Source: Phaeospirillum tilakii (GTDB lineage: Bacteria > Pseudomonadota > Alphaproteobacteria > Rhodospirillales > Magnetospirillaceae). Taken from it: 64,000 nucleotides of DNA. Under the pieces are notes generated by a model. It was not told where the DNA came from and made no database searches. It saw only the letters and a program-made list of their open reading frames with translations. This document shows positions 17,590-26,572 of the stretch, piece by piece (the first letter of the stretch is position 1; each line of letters begins with the position of its first letter). Where the stretch lies: NCBI RefSeq assembly GCF_042683125.1, contig NZ_JBHUIY010000005.1, forward strand, positions 94,735-158,734. The letters run 5' to 3'. The translations under genes were made by a program, and so were the position numbers.

Positions 17590-17615
17590 AGTGTATATAA
17601 AAGACGTTGTACACT
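17590..17615. promoter_or_regulatory. Inverted repeat in the cysK promoter region
   Basis: AGTGTA ... TACACT, 26 bp end to end, in an AT-rich island 22 bases upstream of the cysK start. The spacer contains TATAAAA, which may be the -10 region. The dyad overlapping a promoter suggests a repressor or activator operator for a sulfur-responsive regulator; the protein is not identified. Confidence 0.45.
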
Positions 17616-17636
17616 ATTTTTCTGGAGTTTTTGGGA

Positions 17637-18605
<969 letters not shown>

Positions 18606-18626
18606 TAGCGGCCCGGACAATGAAAA

Positions 18627-18660
18627 AGGGGGACGCCGGTTGGCGCCCCCCTCGGTTTTC
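18627..18660 (+). terminator. Rho-independent terminator between convergent cysK and carD
   Basis: GGGGG-ACGCC-GGTT-GGCG-CCCCC stem with one bulge, preceded by GAAAAA and followed by CTCGGTTTT. The A and T tracts on the two sides allow termination in both directions. Confidence 0.85.
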
Positions 18661-18690
18661 CTGGTCCGTTTTCCTGCCCGCCGGGTCGTC

Positions 18691-19185
18691 TCAGGCGGCT
18701 TCGAGCAGGCTTTCCAGCCGGGCGGTGGCGGCGTCGGTGTCGATCCGCTCGACCGCGGCCAGCTCGGCGGCGAGGCGCTCGAGCGCGGCTTCATAGATCT
18801 GACGCTCGCTGTAGGACTGGTCGGGCTGGTTGGCGTTGCGGTGCAGGTCGCGCACCACCTCGGCGATCGAGACCGGGTCGCCGGAATTGATCTTGGCCTC
18901 GTATTCCTGGGCGCGACGGCTCCACATCGTCCGCTTGACCTTGGCGCGGCCCTTGAGGGTGGTCAGCGCGGTCTCCATCACCGAACGGGAGGACAGCTTG
19001 CGCAGGCCGGACTTCTGGGCCTTGGTCACCGGGACGCGAAGAGTCATGCGGTCGCGATCGAAAGTAATGACGAACAACTGGATTTTCATCCCAGCGATTT
19101 CCTGGGTCTCGATGGAAATCACCTGACCGACACCGTGGGTGGGATAGACCACATAATCGCCCTGGGCAAAAGAAACGACCGTCAT
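18691..19185 (-). CDS. CarD/CdnL-family transcriptional regulator
   Basis: 164 residues from ATG 19185 (GAAGAG upstream). N-terminal Tudor-like RNA-polymerase-interacting domain: FAQGDYVVYPTHGVGQV, followed by the EIAGMKIQLFVITF strands. C-terminal helical DNA-binding domain with KRTMWSRRAQEYEAKINSGD and a final acidic helix. Binds the RNA polymerase beta subunit and stabilises open complexes at promoters; widely conserved and usually essential in alphaproteobacteria. Convergent with cysK, sharing its terminator. Confidence 0.95.
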   Translation of the reverse strand: MTVVSFAQGDYVVYPTHGVGQVISIETQEIAGMKIQLFVITFDRDRMTLRVPVTKAQKSGLRKLSSRSVMETALTTLKGRAKVKRTMWSRRAQEYEAKINSGDPVSIAEVVRDLHRNANQPDQSYSERQIYEAALERLAAELAAVERIDTDAATARLESLLEAA

Positions 19186-19714
19186 CTCTTCGGATTCCCT
19201 AAGAATGAGGACCAGTGGCACCGCGATCACACCGCCCTTCGTTCTGTCGAGAACGCAAAAGGGAGTGCCCGCGTGTTGAAACGCGGCTGATCACGGCATC
19301 GTGGCTTGTTTTGGTGAGCGAACTCCCGCTCGGACGCGCCTTTCGGCAACCTGCCCCACGACCTAACTCGGGGGACTTTTGCTTATACCATACCGGGGGT
19401 CCGTTAAGAACAAAAAAAAGGTCTGTCCCGGCCGATCGCCCTGGCGGAAACAATTAGCCACAAAGATATATGCCGTGTCGCCAAGTTGCGGCGCGATGGT
19501 TGAACGAACCGCGCCCTTGCGCCACTCGGGACGACATTCAGCCCCAGCCCCGGCCGCCGGATGCTTTATCCCGAAGGATAGGATTCATCTTTGCCCCACC
19601 GGGGGATGGTCTCCCCTTCACCTCCGCCGCCGGGTCATATAGGCTAAGCCGCGGCCGGGACACCCTCCCCCTGGCCGATGATTATCGTGATTGTCCCCAA
19701 GGGTGAGAGCAGGA
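19186..19714. other. Long gene-free region upstream of carD
   Basis: 529 bases with clearly lower GC than the surroundings and no persuasive coding frame on either strand. Contains the divergent promoters for carD (minus) and the small gene at 19715 (plus). An A-rich run (eight A) lies at about 19410-19418. No tRNA or known structured RNA recognised; an unannotated small RNA is possible. Confidence 0.4.
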
Positions 19715-19942
19715 ATGTTCAAGCGCAAATCGGTCGACGCACAGGTCGGAGACAAGTTCGTTAAGGCCAATGACAATAAGAATACCGTGTGGGTCGTCGA
19801 GAAGATCTTCGAGCACGTCGATGGGATCCTGCATGCCCGCCTCTACAACCGTGCCCATCCCAAGACGATGATCACGGTTTCGGCGTCGACTCTGTCCGAC
19901 CCCGATTTCTTCTGCCGGGCACCCGCCGAAAACGAGGATTGA
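19715..19942 (+). CDS. Small conserved-type protein of unknown function
   Basis: 75 residues from ATG 19715 with GAGCAGGA upstream. Compact soluble protein, likely beta-rich: DKFVKANDNKNTVWVVEKIF, then HARLYNRAHPKTMITVSAST and a C-terminal LSDPDFFCRA. Codon use is less GC-extreme than that of its neighbours but the frame is clearly coding. I know of similar short alphaproteobacterial proteins without assigned function. It stands alone after the long carD upstream region. Confidence 0.7.
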   Translation: MFKRKSVDAQVGDKFVKANDNKNTVWVVEKIFEHVDGILHARLYNRAHPKTMITVSASTLSDPDFFCRAPAENED

Positions 19943-19955
19943 CCCGGCGGCCGGC

Positions 19956-20044
19956 CAGCCTCCGCGGCGCCTGAGCGGCACTGACAAGCCTCCGCGGCGC
20001 TTGAGCGGCACTGACCAAGCCTCCGCGGCGCCTGAGCGTCACCG
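19956..20044 (+). repeat. Three tandem copies of a 30-bp unit
   Basis: Units beginning at about 19956, 19986 and 20017 share AGCCTCCGCGGCGCCTGAGC plus GGCACTGAC, with one C/T change in unit 2 and a one-base insertion before unit 3. Located between the 75-residue gene and queD. The third unit merges into repeat C1. Confidence 0.85.
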
Positions 20045-20094
20045 TCTCGGCCTGACCCGACCCAACGGGTCAGGTCATCGGCCGGGCGGCATCA
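20026..20094 (-). repeat. Repeat family C, copy 1, with strong hairpin
   Basis: Read on the minus strand it starts at the queD stop codon (TGATGCCGCCCGGCC), continues through CTGACCCG-TTGGGT-CGGGTCAG (8-bp perfect stem at 20052-20073) and CCGAGACGGTGACGCTCA. It matches the segment at 52664-52745 closely over about 75 bases, and the start matches the bases after luxR (13413). Possible transcript end for the rsmE-queE-queD operon. Confidence 0.75.
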
Positions 20095-20628
20095 GACCGG
20101 CTCGGGAGCGTATTCGGCCATGCAGTTGGGGGTTTCCCACACCCGCAGCGCCACCAGCCGCGCCGCGCCGCCGGAGCGGACCCGCACCGGCACCGCCAGC
20201 AGCTCGAACCAGTGGCGGGCCAGCGCCTCGGCGGTGGGGTGGAACGGCACCACGTACAGCTTGGTGGCCAGCCGGGTCTCGCTGGTCAGGGCGGCGCCGT
20301 CGCGGGCAACCCGCTCGGCCAGCCCGGCCCGCCACGCCGCCGGATCGCGGTCGGCGGGGGCGAACAGATCGAGCAACGCCGCGTCGGACAAAGCGACGAT
20401 CAGGCCGTGATCGCAGGGGACGTCGATCCGCGCCACCATCTCCTCCTTGAGGAAGGCGAAATCGAGCGCCATGTCGGTCTGCTCGCCGTCGGGATGCAGC
20501 GCGGCGGCGGCGCACACCGCCTCGATCGCGTAGCGGTGGCCGTGCAGGTTGCGGCATTTCGAGGCGTGGGTGGCGATGCGGTGGCCGGCGTCGATTTCGA
20601 GCCGGCGGCGAATGTGGAACTGGGCCAT
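20092..20628 (-). CDS. queD: 6-carboxytetrahydropterin synthase-like protein (queuosine pathway)
   Basis: 178 residues from ATG 20628, which shares one base with the queE stop (TGATG). PTPS-fold enzyme with zinc histidines: His20 region (DAGHRI), HGHRY with its His pair, catalytic Cys in SKCRNLHGH, DFAFLKEEM, CDHGLIV and a C-terminal ETPNCMAEY glutamate for pterin binding. Converts 7,8-dihydroneopterin triphosphate to 6-carboxytetrahydropterin, the substrate of QueE encoded just upstream. Longer than the about 120-residue E. coli QueD, with an insertion around residues 70-110. Confidence 0.9.
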   Translation of the reverse strand: MAQFHIRRRLEIDAGHRIATHASKCRNLHGHRYAIEAVCAAAALHPDGEQTDMALDFAFLKEEMVARIDVPCDHGLIVALSDAALLDLFAPADRDPAAWRAGLAERVARDGAALTSETRLATKLYVVPFHPTAEALARHWFELLAVPVRVRSGGAARLVALRVWETPNCMAEYAPEPV

Positions 20629-21245
20629 CAGCGGAGTCCGAGAACCTTGTGCAGTTGCAGGCCGAGCCGCCAGCGCGGGTGATCGAAGCAATAGGCCAGC
20701 GCGGCGGCGAGGTTGGCGGCGCGCTCCGGCCCGTCGAGCGGCTGGAGCAGGAAATGGGGGAAGGCCAGCCCTTCCAGGCTGGCGGGGTCGAGCCCGGGCT
20801 GGGGATGGACCAGTTTCAGCTCGTCGCCCCGGGTCACCGCCAGCGGCGCGCCGGCCTTGGGGCTGACGCAGACCCAGTCGATCCCGTCCGGCAGCGGCAG
20901 GGTGCCGTTGGTTTCGATCGCGACGGAAAAACCGGCGCGGTGCAGCGCCGCCAGCAGCGGCGGATCGAGCTGGAGCGCCGGTTCGCCGCCGGTGACCACC
21001 ACCAGCCGCCCCTCCGCCCCGCCCGGCCAGGCCGCCGCCACCGCCGCCGCCAGCGCCTCGGCATCGTCATGGCGGTCGCCGCCGACGAAATCGGTGTCGC
21101 AGAAACGGCAGCGGGCGGTGGCGCGGTCTTCCTCGCGCCCGCTCCACAGATTGCAGCCGGCGAAGCGCAGGAACACCGCGACCCGGCCGGCCTGGATTCC
21201 CTCGCCCTGGATCGAGGCGAAGATCTCGCGCACCCGGTAGGCCAT
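20628..21245 (-). CDS. queE: 7-carboxy-7-deazaguanine synthase (radical SAM)
   Basis: 205 residues from ATG 21245. Opens with the QueE signature REIFASIQGEG and RVAVFLRFAGCNLW; the radical SAM cysteines are in CNLW...CRFCDTDF, with a long 14-residue loop between the first and second cysteine, a known QueE variant instead of the plain CxxxCxxC. VVVTGGEPALQ and ETNGTLPLP follow. Converts 6-carboxytetrahydropterin to 7-carboxy-7-deazaguanine, the committed step to preQ0/queuosine. Forms an operon with rsmE upstream and queD downstream. Confidence 0.93.
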   Translation of the reverse strand: MAYRVREIFASIQGEGIQAGRVAVFLRFAGCNLWSGREEDRATARCRFCDTDFVGGDRHDDAEALAAAVAAAWPGGAEGRLVVVTGGEPALQLDPPLLAALHRAGFSVAIETNGTLPLPDGIDWVCVSPKAGAPLAVTRGDELKLVHPQPGLDPASLEGLAFPHFLLQPLDGPERAANLAAALAYCFDHPRWRLGLQLHKVLGLR

Positions 21246-21260
21246 CGCCGCGCTCCCGCC

Positions 21261-22031
21261 TCAGCCGCGCGGCGGCCGGGCGCCGTCGCCGGCCAGCGCC
21301 TGCCACAGCGACAGGGCGGCGATGGTCGCGGTCTCGGCGCGCAGGATGCGCGGCCCGACCCCGACCGGCCGCACGAACGGGCGGGCCACCAGAGCCGCCC
21401 GCTCCTCGGGGGCGAAGCCGCCCTCGGGACCGATCAGCAGCGCCACCGGGCCATGATCCCAGCCGGCGGCGACCTCGGCCAGCGGCGTACCGCCGCCGGT
21501 CTCGTCGAGGAACAGCAGGGTGCGCCCGTCCGGCCACGCCGCCAGCACCGCCTCGAGCCGGGCCGGCTCGGCCAGCACCGGCACGGTCAGCCGCTCGCAT
21601 TGCTCGGCCGCCTCGATCATCCGCGCCGTCAGCCGGTCGGCATTGACCCGGCTGGCGACGGTGCGGCGGGTGAACACCGGCTGGAAACGGGTGGCGCCCA
21701 GTTCGGCGACCTTTTCCGCCACCAGATCGGTGCGGTCGCGCTTCAGCGGCGCCGCCAGCAGCCAGGGATCGAACCGCGCCGCCGGTTCGGCCGCCTGCGG
21801 CCGGGTCTGGCGCTCGGGCACCGCCACCGCGCCGGCGCGGCCGATCCGTTCGATCCGCGCCAGCCATTCGCCGTCGGCGCCGTTGAACAGCAGCACCGTC
21901 TCGCCCGGCTGCATCCGCATCACCGTGCCGAGGTAATGGCCCTGCTCCGGCGCCAGCGCCACCGCCTGGGCGGCGGCCAGCGTCGTCGCGACGAACAGCC
22001 GCGGGCGAGAGGAAAGAGCGGGATCGGTCAT
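21261..22031 (-). CDS. rsmE: 16S rRNA (uracil1498-N3)-methyltransferase
   Basis: 256 residues from ATG 22031. N-terminal PUA-like domain (RLFVATTLAA; HYLGTVMRMQPGETVLLFNG) and C-terminal SPOUT methyltransferase domain with the knot motifs LLIGPEGGFAPEE, GVGPRILRAETATIAAL. AdoMet-dependent methylation of helix 44 of 16S rRNA. First gene of a minus-strand run with queE (15-base gap) and queD. A UUCG hairpin lies in its leader. Confidence 0.94.
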   Translation of the reverse strand: MTDPALSSRPRLFVATTLAAAQAVALAPEQGHYLGTVMRMQPGETVLLFNGADGEWLARIERIGRAGAVAVPERQTRPQAAEPAARFDPWLLAAPLKRDRTDLVAEKVAELGATRFQPVFTRRTVASRVNADRLTARMIEAAEQCERLTVPVLAEPARLEAVLAAWPDGRTLLFLDETGGGTPLAEVAAGWDHGPVALLIGPEGGFAPEERAALVARPFVRPVGVGPRILRAETATIAALSLWQALAGDGARPPRG

Positions 22032-22109
22032 CGGGAGGAGCCTCTGTGTCAGCCGGAAACGGCCCGGCCGGGCCGGAGCCCGCCGCCGCGCCGCCGGCGC
22101 CAACGAAAG

Positions 22110-22129
22110 CGGGCACCCGAAGGTGCCCG
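22110..22129 (-). terminator. UUCG-tetraloop hairpin in the rsmE leader
   Basis: Read on the minus strand: CGGGCACC-TTCG-GGTGCCCG followed by CTTTCGTT. An 8-bp perfect stem with a very stable tetraloop, 79 bases upstream of the rsmE start. Could be a transcription attenuator or a terminator of antisense reading; there is no minus-strand gene upstream that needs ending here. Confidence 0.5.
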
Positions 22130-22415
22130 TCAGCCGGAACGGCGGTACGCGGCCGCCACCCTCCGGATCGGTGAGGATAGCAGCGCCGTCGGCTTGGTTC
22201 AACCGCCACCGCCGCCATCAAGGCCAATCGCCCTCGCTAAAAGATTAAAAAATGATTTATTTGATTTCACTGAAATGAAACCCCCGACCTTGGTCAATAA
22301 TAACGATTGTATGATGGATTTGTCTTGCGCCACGCCGTCATCCTGACTCTGGTGGCCTCGCCCTCCGGCCCGCGATCGCGGCGGGCGGGGCGGTCCGCCT
22401 GGGAGTGCTCCGCCG
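22130..22415. promoter_or_regulatory. Divergent region between rsmE and a chemoreceptor gene, with AT-rich island
   Basis: 22235-22325 is strikingly AT-rich (runs such as AAAAGATTAAAAAATG and ATTTATTTGATTTC) inside very GC-rich DNA, presumably holding the promoters of rsmE and/or the chemoreceptor. I cannot assign -35/-10 boxes with confidence. Confidence 0.4.
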
Positions 22416-24101
22416 GTGCCAAGCTTGCGCAAGATGTCGATTTCGTTCCGGTTGGGCCTGCTGATCGCGCTGGCGGTGGCGCTGACCCTGTTCAACCTGA
22501 TCGACGGGTTCCGCCAATATTCCGAGCAGATCCACCAGCAGCGGCTGGAACGGGTCCGCACCGCGATCGAGGCGGCGCAGTCGATCGCCGCCAGCTTCGC
22601 CGAACGGGCCGGGCGCGGCGAGATCAGCCGCGCCGAGGCCGAAAACGGGGCCAAGGCGGCGATCGAGGACCTGCGCTACGCCGGCGGCGAATATGTCTTC
22701 ATCACCGACCTCGACGGCGTGATCCTGCTCCAGCCGGCTTTTCCCCAGCATGTCGGCAAGAACCTGATGGGGATCAAGGACGCCAACGGCGTCGCCTTCA
22801 TCGCCGAGGCGGTGCGGCTGGTGCGCGCCCAGGGCGGCGGCGCGCTCGAGTATGTCTGGCCCAAGCCCGGCTCGAACGTGCCCGAGCCCAAGCTGACCTT
22901 CGTCAAGGGCCTGCCGCAATGGGGCTGGGTGCTCGGCACCGGGGTCTATACCGACGACATCGCCCGCGCGGTGCGCGAGGCGGCGCTGGCCCAGGCCGGA
23001 CGCGGTCTGGCCGAACTGGCCCTGCTCGCCCTGCTGGCCTGGTTGATCGGCCGCGCCATCGCCCGGCCGCTGCGCGACCTGACCGCGCGGATGGGCGATC
23101 TGGCCGGCGGCCGGCTCGACGTCGCCATCCCGCGCGACCAGGGCGGCGAGATCGGGGCGATGCAGGCCGCGGTCGAGGTGTTCAAGACCAATGCGGTCGA
23201 AGTCGCGCGGCTGACCCGGGCCCAGGGCGAGGACAGCGCCCGGGCCGAGGCCGAGCGCCGCCGCCTGCTGCTGTCGCTGGCCGACGAATTCGAGGGCTCG
23301 GTCGATCAGGTGGTCAAGGATCTGTCCGGCGCCGCCGCCCAATTGTCGGCCACCGCCGGCACGATGGCCGAGGTCACCGGCAACGCCGCCCGCCAGTCCG
23401 ACACCGTCGCCGCCGCCACCACCGAGGCCTCGACCAACGTCCAGACCGTCGCCGCCGCCACCGAGGAACTGAGTTCTTCGATCGCCGAAATCGCGCGGCA
23501 GGTCAACCAGTCGGCCGGCATCTCCCGCGCCGCGGTCGAGGCGGCCCAGCGCACCGACACCATCGTGCGCGGCCTGTCCGACGCTGCCCAGAAGATCGGC
23601 GACGTGGTCGGGCTGATCACCGACATCGCGGCGCAGACCAACCTGTTGGCCCTCAACGCCACCATCGAGGCGGCCCGCGCCGGCGAGGCCGGCAAGGGCT
23701 TCGCCGTGGTGGCGGGCGAGGTCAAGAACCTCGCCAGCCAGACCGGCCGCGCCACCGACGAGATCGCCGGCCAGATCGGCGCGGTGCAGGGCGCCACCCG
23801 CGACGCGGTCGAGGCGATCGCCGGCATCGCCAGCACCATCGAGGAACTGAACCGGATCGGCGCCGCCATCGCCAGCGCGGTCGAGCAGCAGGGCGCGGCG
23901 ACCGAGGAAATCAGCCGCAACACCCAGCAGGCCGCCAACGGCACCGAAACCGTCACCCGCACCGTCGGCGCGGTGGCCGACGCGGTGGCCAGCGCCGGCC
24001 GTTCCGCCCGCGCGGTCAGCGATCAGGCCGGCACCCTGGCCCGCGACGCCGCCACCCTGCGCGAGACGGTCGGCCGCTTCCTCGCCGGCATCCGCCACTG
24101 A
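22416..24101 (+). CDS. Methyl-accepting chemotaxis protein with sCache sensor
   Basis: 561 residues from GTG 22416 (ATG 22434 possible). Membrane segments at about residues 9-28 and 193-212 enclose a single Cache domain with the hallmark GGEYVFITDLDGVILLQP and PQWGWVLGTGVY, which binds small carboxylates or similar in characterised homologues. HAMP follows (about 213-265), then the signalling domain with the hairpin tip ITDIAAQTNLLALNATIEAARAGE and GFAVVAGEVKNLA. No C-terminal CheR/CheB-binding pentapeptide. Transduces a periplasmic ligand to CheA/CheW; no che genes are in the window. Confidence 0.93.
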   Translation: MPSLRKMSISFRLGLLIALAVALTLFNLIDGFRQYSEQIHQQRLERVRTAIEAAQSIAASFAERAGRGEISRAEAENGAKAAIEDLRYAGGEYVFITDLDGVILLQPAFPQHVGKNLMGIKDANGVAFIAEAVRLVRAQGGGALEYVWPKPGSNVPEPKLTFVKGLPQWGWVLGTGVYTDDIARAVREAALAQAGRGLAELALLALLAWLIGRAIARPLRDLTARMGDLAGGRLDVAIPRDQGGEIGAMQAAVEVFKTNAVEVARLTRAQGEDSARAEAERRRLLLSLADEFEGSVDQVVKDLSGAAAQLSATAGTMAEVTGNAARQSDTVAAATTEASTNVQTVAAATEELSSSIAEIARQVNQSAGISRAAVEAAQRTDTIVRGLSDAAQKIGDVVGLITDIAAQTNLLALNATIEAARAGEAGKGFAVVAGEVKNLASQTGRATDEIAGQIGAVQGATRDAVEAIAGIASTIEELNRIGAAIASAVEQQGAATEEISRNTQQAANGTETVTRTVGAVADAVASAGRSARAVSDQAGTLARDAATLRETVGRFLAGIRH

Positions 24102-24213
24102 GGCCCCCGGTGGCGGGCCGGCGCGGCACAATCCCGCTTCGGGGCCGCTTGACGCGCCCCGTCCCCGGGCTTATGTCCGGCGGGTGATCCTACCGAGCGA
24201 GAGACCCCGCCCC

Positions 24214-24732
24214 ATGGCCGTATTGCCCATCTTCGTCGCCCCCGATCCGATCCTCAAGAAGAAGGCCCAGCCGGTCGAGACGGTCGATCAGGCCATCGTC
24301 ACCCTGCTCGACGACATGCTGGAGACGATGTACGCCGCCCCGGGGATCGGCCTCGCCGCGCCGCAGGTGGGGGTGTCGCGGCGGATCATCGTGCTCGACA
24401 TCGCCAAGGCCGACCAGCCGCGCGCGCCGATGCGGATGGTCAATCCCGAGATCGTCTGGGCCTCGGACGAGCGCAACACCTACGAGGAGGGTTGCCTGTC
24501 GGTGCCCGAGCAGTACGCCAAGGTGGTGCGGCCGAAGCAGGTGCGGGCGCGCTATCGCGACGAGACCGGCGCCGAACGCGAGATCGAGGCCGACGGCCTG
24601 CTCGCCACGGTGATCCAGCACGAGATCGACCATCTCGACGGGGTGCTGTTCGTCGATCACCTGTCGTCGCTGAAAAAGCACATGATTCTGCGTCGCCTCG
24701 CCAAGGCCCGCAAGGACGCCGTCGCGTCATGA
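24214..24732 (+). CDS. def: Peptide deformylase
   Basis: 172 residues from ATG 24214. All three family motifs: GIGLAAPQ (44-51), EGCLS with metal ligand Cys94, and QHEIDHLDG with His136, catalytic Glu137 and His140. Removes the N-formyl group from nascent proteins. First gene of def-fmt-truA; its stop overlaps the fmt start (ATGA). Confidence 0.97.
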   Translation: MAVLPIFVAPDPILKKKAQPVETVDQAIVTLLDDMLETMYAAPGIGLAAPQVGVSRRIIVLDIAKADQPRAPMRMVNPEIVWASDERNTYEEGCLSVPEQYAKVVRPKQVRARYRDETGAEREIEADGLLATVIQHEIDHLDGVLFVDHLSSLKKHMILRRLAKARKDAVAS

Positions 24733-25643
24733 GGCTGGTGTTCATGGGCACGCCCGATTTCGCGGTGGCGATCCTCGATTCGCTGCTGGCGACCGGGCAC
24801 GAGGTGGTGGCGGTCTATTCCCAGCCGCCCCGTCCGGCCGGACGGGGCCACAAGGAACAGCCCAGCCCGGTCCACGCCTTCGCCGCCGCGCGCGGCCTGC
24901 CGGTGCGCACGCCGCTCTCCCTGCGCGACCCGGCCGAACAGGCCGCCTTCGCCGCGCTCGGCGCCGACGTCGCGGTGGTGGCGGCCTACGGGCTGATCCT
25001 GCCCCAGGCGGTGCTCGACGCGCCGCGCCACGGCTGCCTCAACGTCCATGCCTCGCTGCTGCCGCGCTGGCGCGGCGCGGCGCCGATCCAGCGGGCGATC
25101 CTGGCCGGCGACCATGAAAGCGGCGTCACCATCATGCAGATGGAGGCCGGGCTCGACACCGGGCCGATCCTGCTGCGGCAATCGCTGCCGCTGCCGCCCG
25201 ACGCCACCGCCCCCTGGCTGCATGACCGTCTGGCCGAACTCGGCGCCGGGCTGATCGTCGAGGCGCTGGCCAAGCTGGCCGATGGCGGCCTGACCGCCGA
25301 GGCCCAGCCCGAGGAAGGGGTGGTCTACGCCGCCAAGCTGCGCCGCGACGAGGGCCGGATCGACTGGGCCCTGCCCGCCCGCCAGCTCGATCGTCAGGTG
25401 CGCGCCCTCACCCCCTGGCCGGGGGTGTGGTTCGAGGTCGGCGACGTCCGGGTCAAGGTGCTGAAGGCCGTGATCGAGCCCGGCCAGGGCGAGCCCGGCG
25501 CGGTGCTCGACGACCGGCTGCTGGTGGCCTGCGGCGAGGGCGCGCTGCGGCTGATCGAGGTGCAGCGGCCGGGCAAGGCGGCGATGCCCGCCGCCGACAT
25601 GCTGCGCGGCCATCCCCTGCCCGCCGGCACCGTGCTGGGCTGA
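24729..25643 (+). CDS. fmt: Methionyl-tRNA formyltransferase
   Basis: 304 residues from ATG 24729. N-terminal formyltransferase domain: MRLVFMGTPDFAV, VVAAYGLILPQ, and the catalytic LNVHASLLPRWRGAAPIQ with Asn/His, plus GLDTGPIL. C-terminal tRNA-binding OB-like domain from about residue 205 (YAAKLRRDEGRIDW). Formylates initiator Met-tRNA with 10-formyltetrahydrofolate, the counterpart of peptide deformylase encoded upstream. Stop and truA start overlap (TGATG). Confidence 0.97.
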   Translation: MRLVFMGTPDFAVAILDSLLATGHEVVAVYSQPPRPAGRGHKEQPSPVHAFAAARGLPVRTPLSLRDPAEQAAFAALGADVAVVAAYGLILPQAVLDAPRHGCLNVHASLLPRWRGAAPIQRAILAGDHESGVTIMQMEAGLDTGPILLRQSLPLPPDATAPWLHDRLAELGAGLIVEALAKLADGGLTAEAQPEEGVVYAAKLRRDEGRIDWALPARQLDRQVRALTPWPGVWFEVGDVRVKVLKAVIEPGQGEPGAVLDDRLLVACGEGALRLIEVQRPGKAAMPAADMLRGHPLPAGTVLG

Positions 25644-26383
25644 TGGCACGCTACCGCCTGCTGATCGAGTATGACGGCACCCCGTTCGTCGGCTGGCAGC
25701 GCCAGGAGCGGGGCGTCTCGGTCCAGGGGGCGATCGAGGACGCCGCCGCCCGCTTCTGCGGCGCGGCGGTGACCCTGTTCGCCGCCGGCCGCACCGATGC
25801 CGGGGTCCATGCCAGCGGTCAGGTCGGCCATCTCGACCTGCCGCGCCCGGTGCCGGCCGACCGGGTGCGCGACGCGATCAACTTCCACCTCAAGCCGCTG
25901 CCGGTCAGCATCCTCGCCGCCGAAGAGGTGGACGAGGATTTCCACGCCCGCTTCTCCGCCACCGGCCGGGCCTATCTCTACCGCATCCTTCCCCGCCGCG
26001 CCCCGCCCGCGCTCGACCGCCACCGGGTGTGGTGGGTGCCGGTCCCGCTCGACCCCGACCGGATGGCCGAGGCGGCGCCCCGCCTGCTCGGCCACCATGA
26101 TTTCACCAGCTTCCGCGCCGCCTGCTGTCAGGCCAAAAGCCCGCTCAAGACCCTCGACCGCCTCGACGTGGTCCGGGTCGGCGCCGAGATCCAGGTGATC
26201 GCCGAGGCCCGCTCGTTCCTGCACCATCAGGTCCGCAACATGGTCGGCAGCCTCAAACTGGTCGGCGAGGGCAAATGGTCCCCCGACGACCTCGCCCGCG
26301 CGCTGGAGGCCCGCGACCGCACCAAGGCCGGGCCGACCGCCCCCGCCGCCGGGCTGACCCTGACCGGCGTCACCTACGGTTGA
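25643..26383 (+). CDS. truA: tRNA pseudouridine(38-40) synthase
   Basis: 246 residues from ATG 25643. Opens RYRLLIEYDGTPFVGWQRQ; catalytic aspartate Asp52 in AGRTDAGVHA; later HHDFTSFRA and RSFLHHQVRNMVG. Isomerises uridines 38-40 in the anticodon arm of many tRNAs. Third gene of the def-fmt-truA operon. Its TGA stop is the first codon of repeat A3. Confidence 0.97.
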   Translation: MARYRLLIEYDGTPFVGWQRQERGVSVQGAIEDAAARFCGAAVTLFAAGRTDAGVHASGQVGHLDLPRPVPADRVRDAINFHLKPLPVSILAAEEVDEDFHARFSATGRAYLYRILPRRAPPALDRHRVWWVPVPLDPDRMAEAAPRLLGHHDFTSFRAACCQAKSPLKTLDRLDVVRVGAEIQVIAEARSFLHHQVRNMVGSLKLVGEGKWSPDDLARALEARDRTKAGPTAPAAGLTLTGVTYG

Positions 26384-26507
26384 TGCGGGCTCCGCCCGCG
26401 CCCGCCAAGGGCCGCAGGCCCTTGGATCCCTTGCCTTATCCTTCGCGCGACCCCCAAAGGGTTCCAAGGGCCCCCGGCCCTTGGCGGGTGCGGGCAGAGC
26501 CCGCGTA
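26381..26507 (+). repeat. Palindromic repeat family A, copy 3 (full length)
   Basis: TGATGCGGGCTCCGCCC, stem CCAAGGGCC/GGCCCTTGG, a divergent centre, then the mirrored arm GGGTTCCAAGGGCCCCCGGC... ending GCGGGCAGAGCCCGCG. The left arm carries the TGA used as stop by truA. Unlike copy 1, no T tract follows. Confidence 0.8.
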
Positions 26508-26572
26508 ACCATGGCGTCGGCGGCGCGAGATTGCTAAAACACGGCGGTCCGTCGTCAGGGGAGCCCGTTCGC

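Noticed and set aside
19956..20044. Possible short CRISPR array
   Set aside because: The 30-bp units are directly adjacent without unique spacers, and no cas genes are present.
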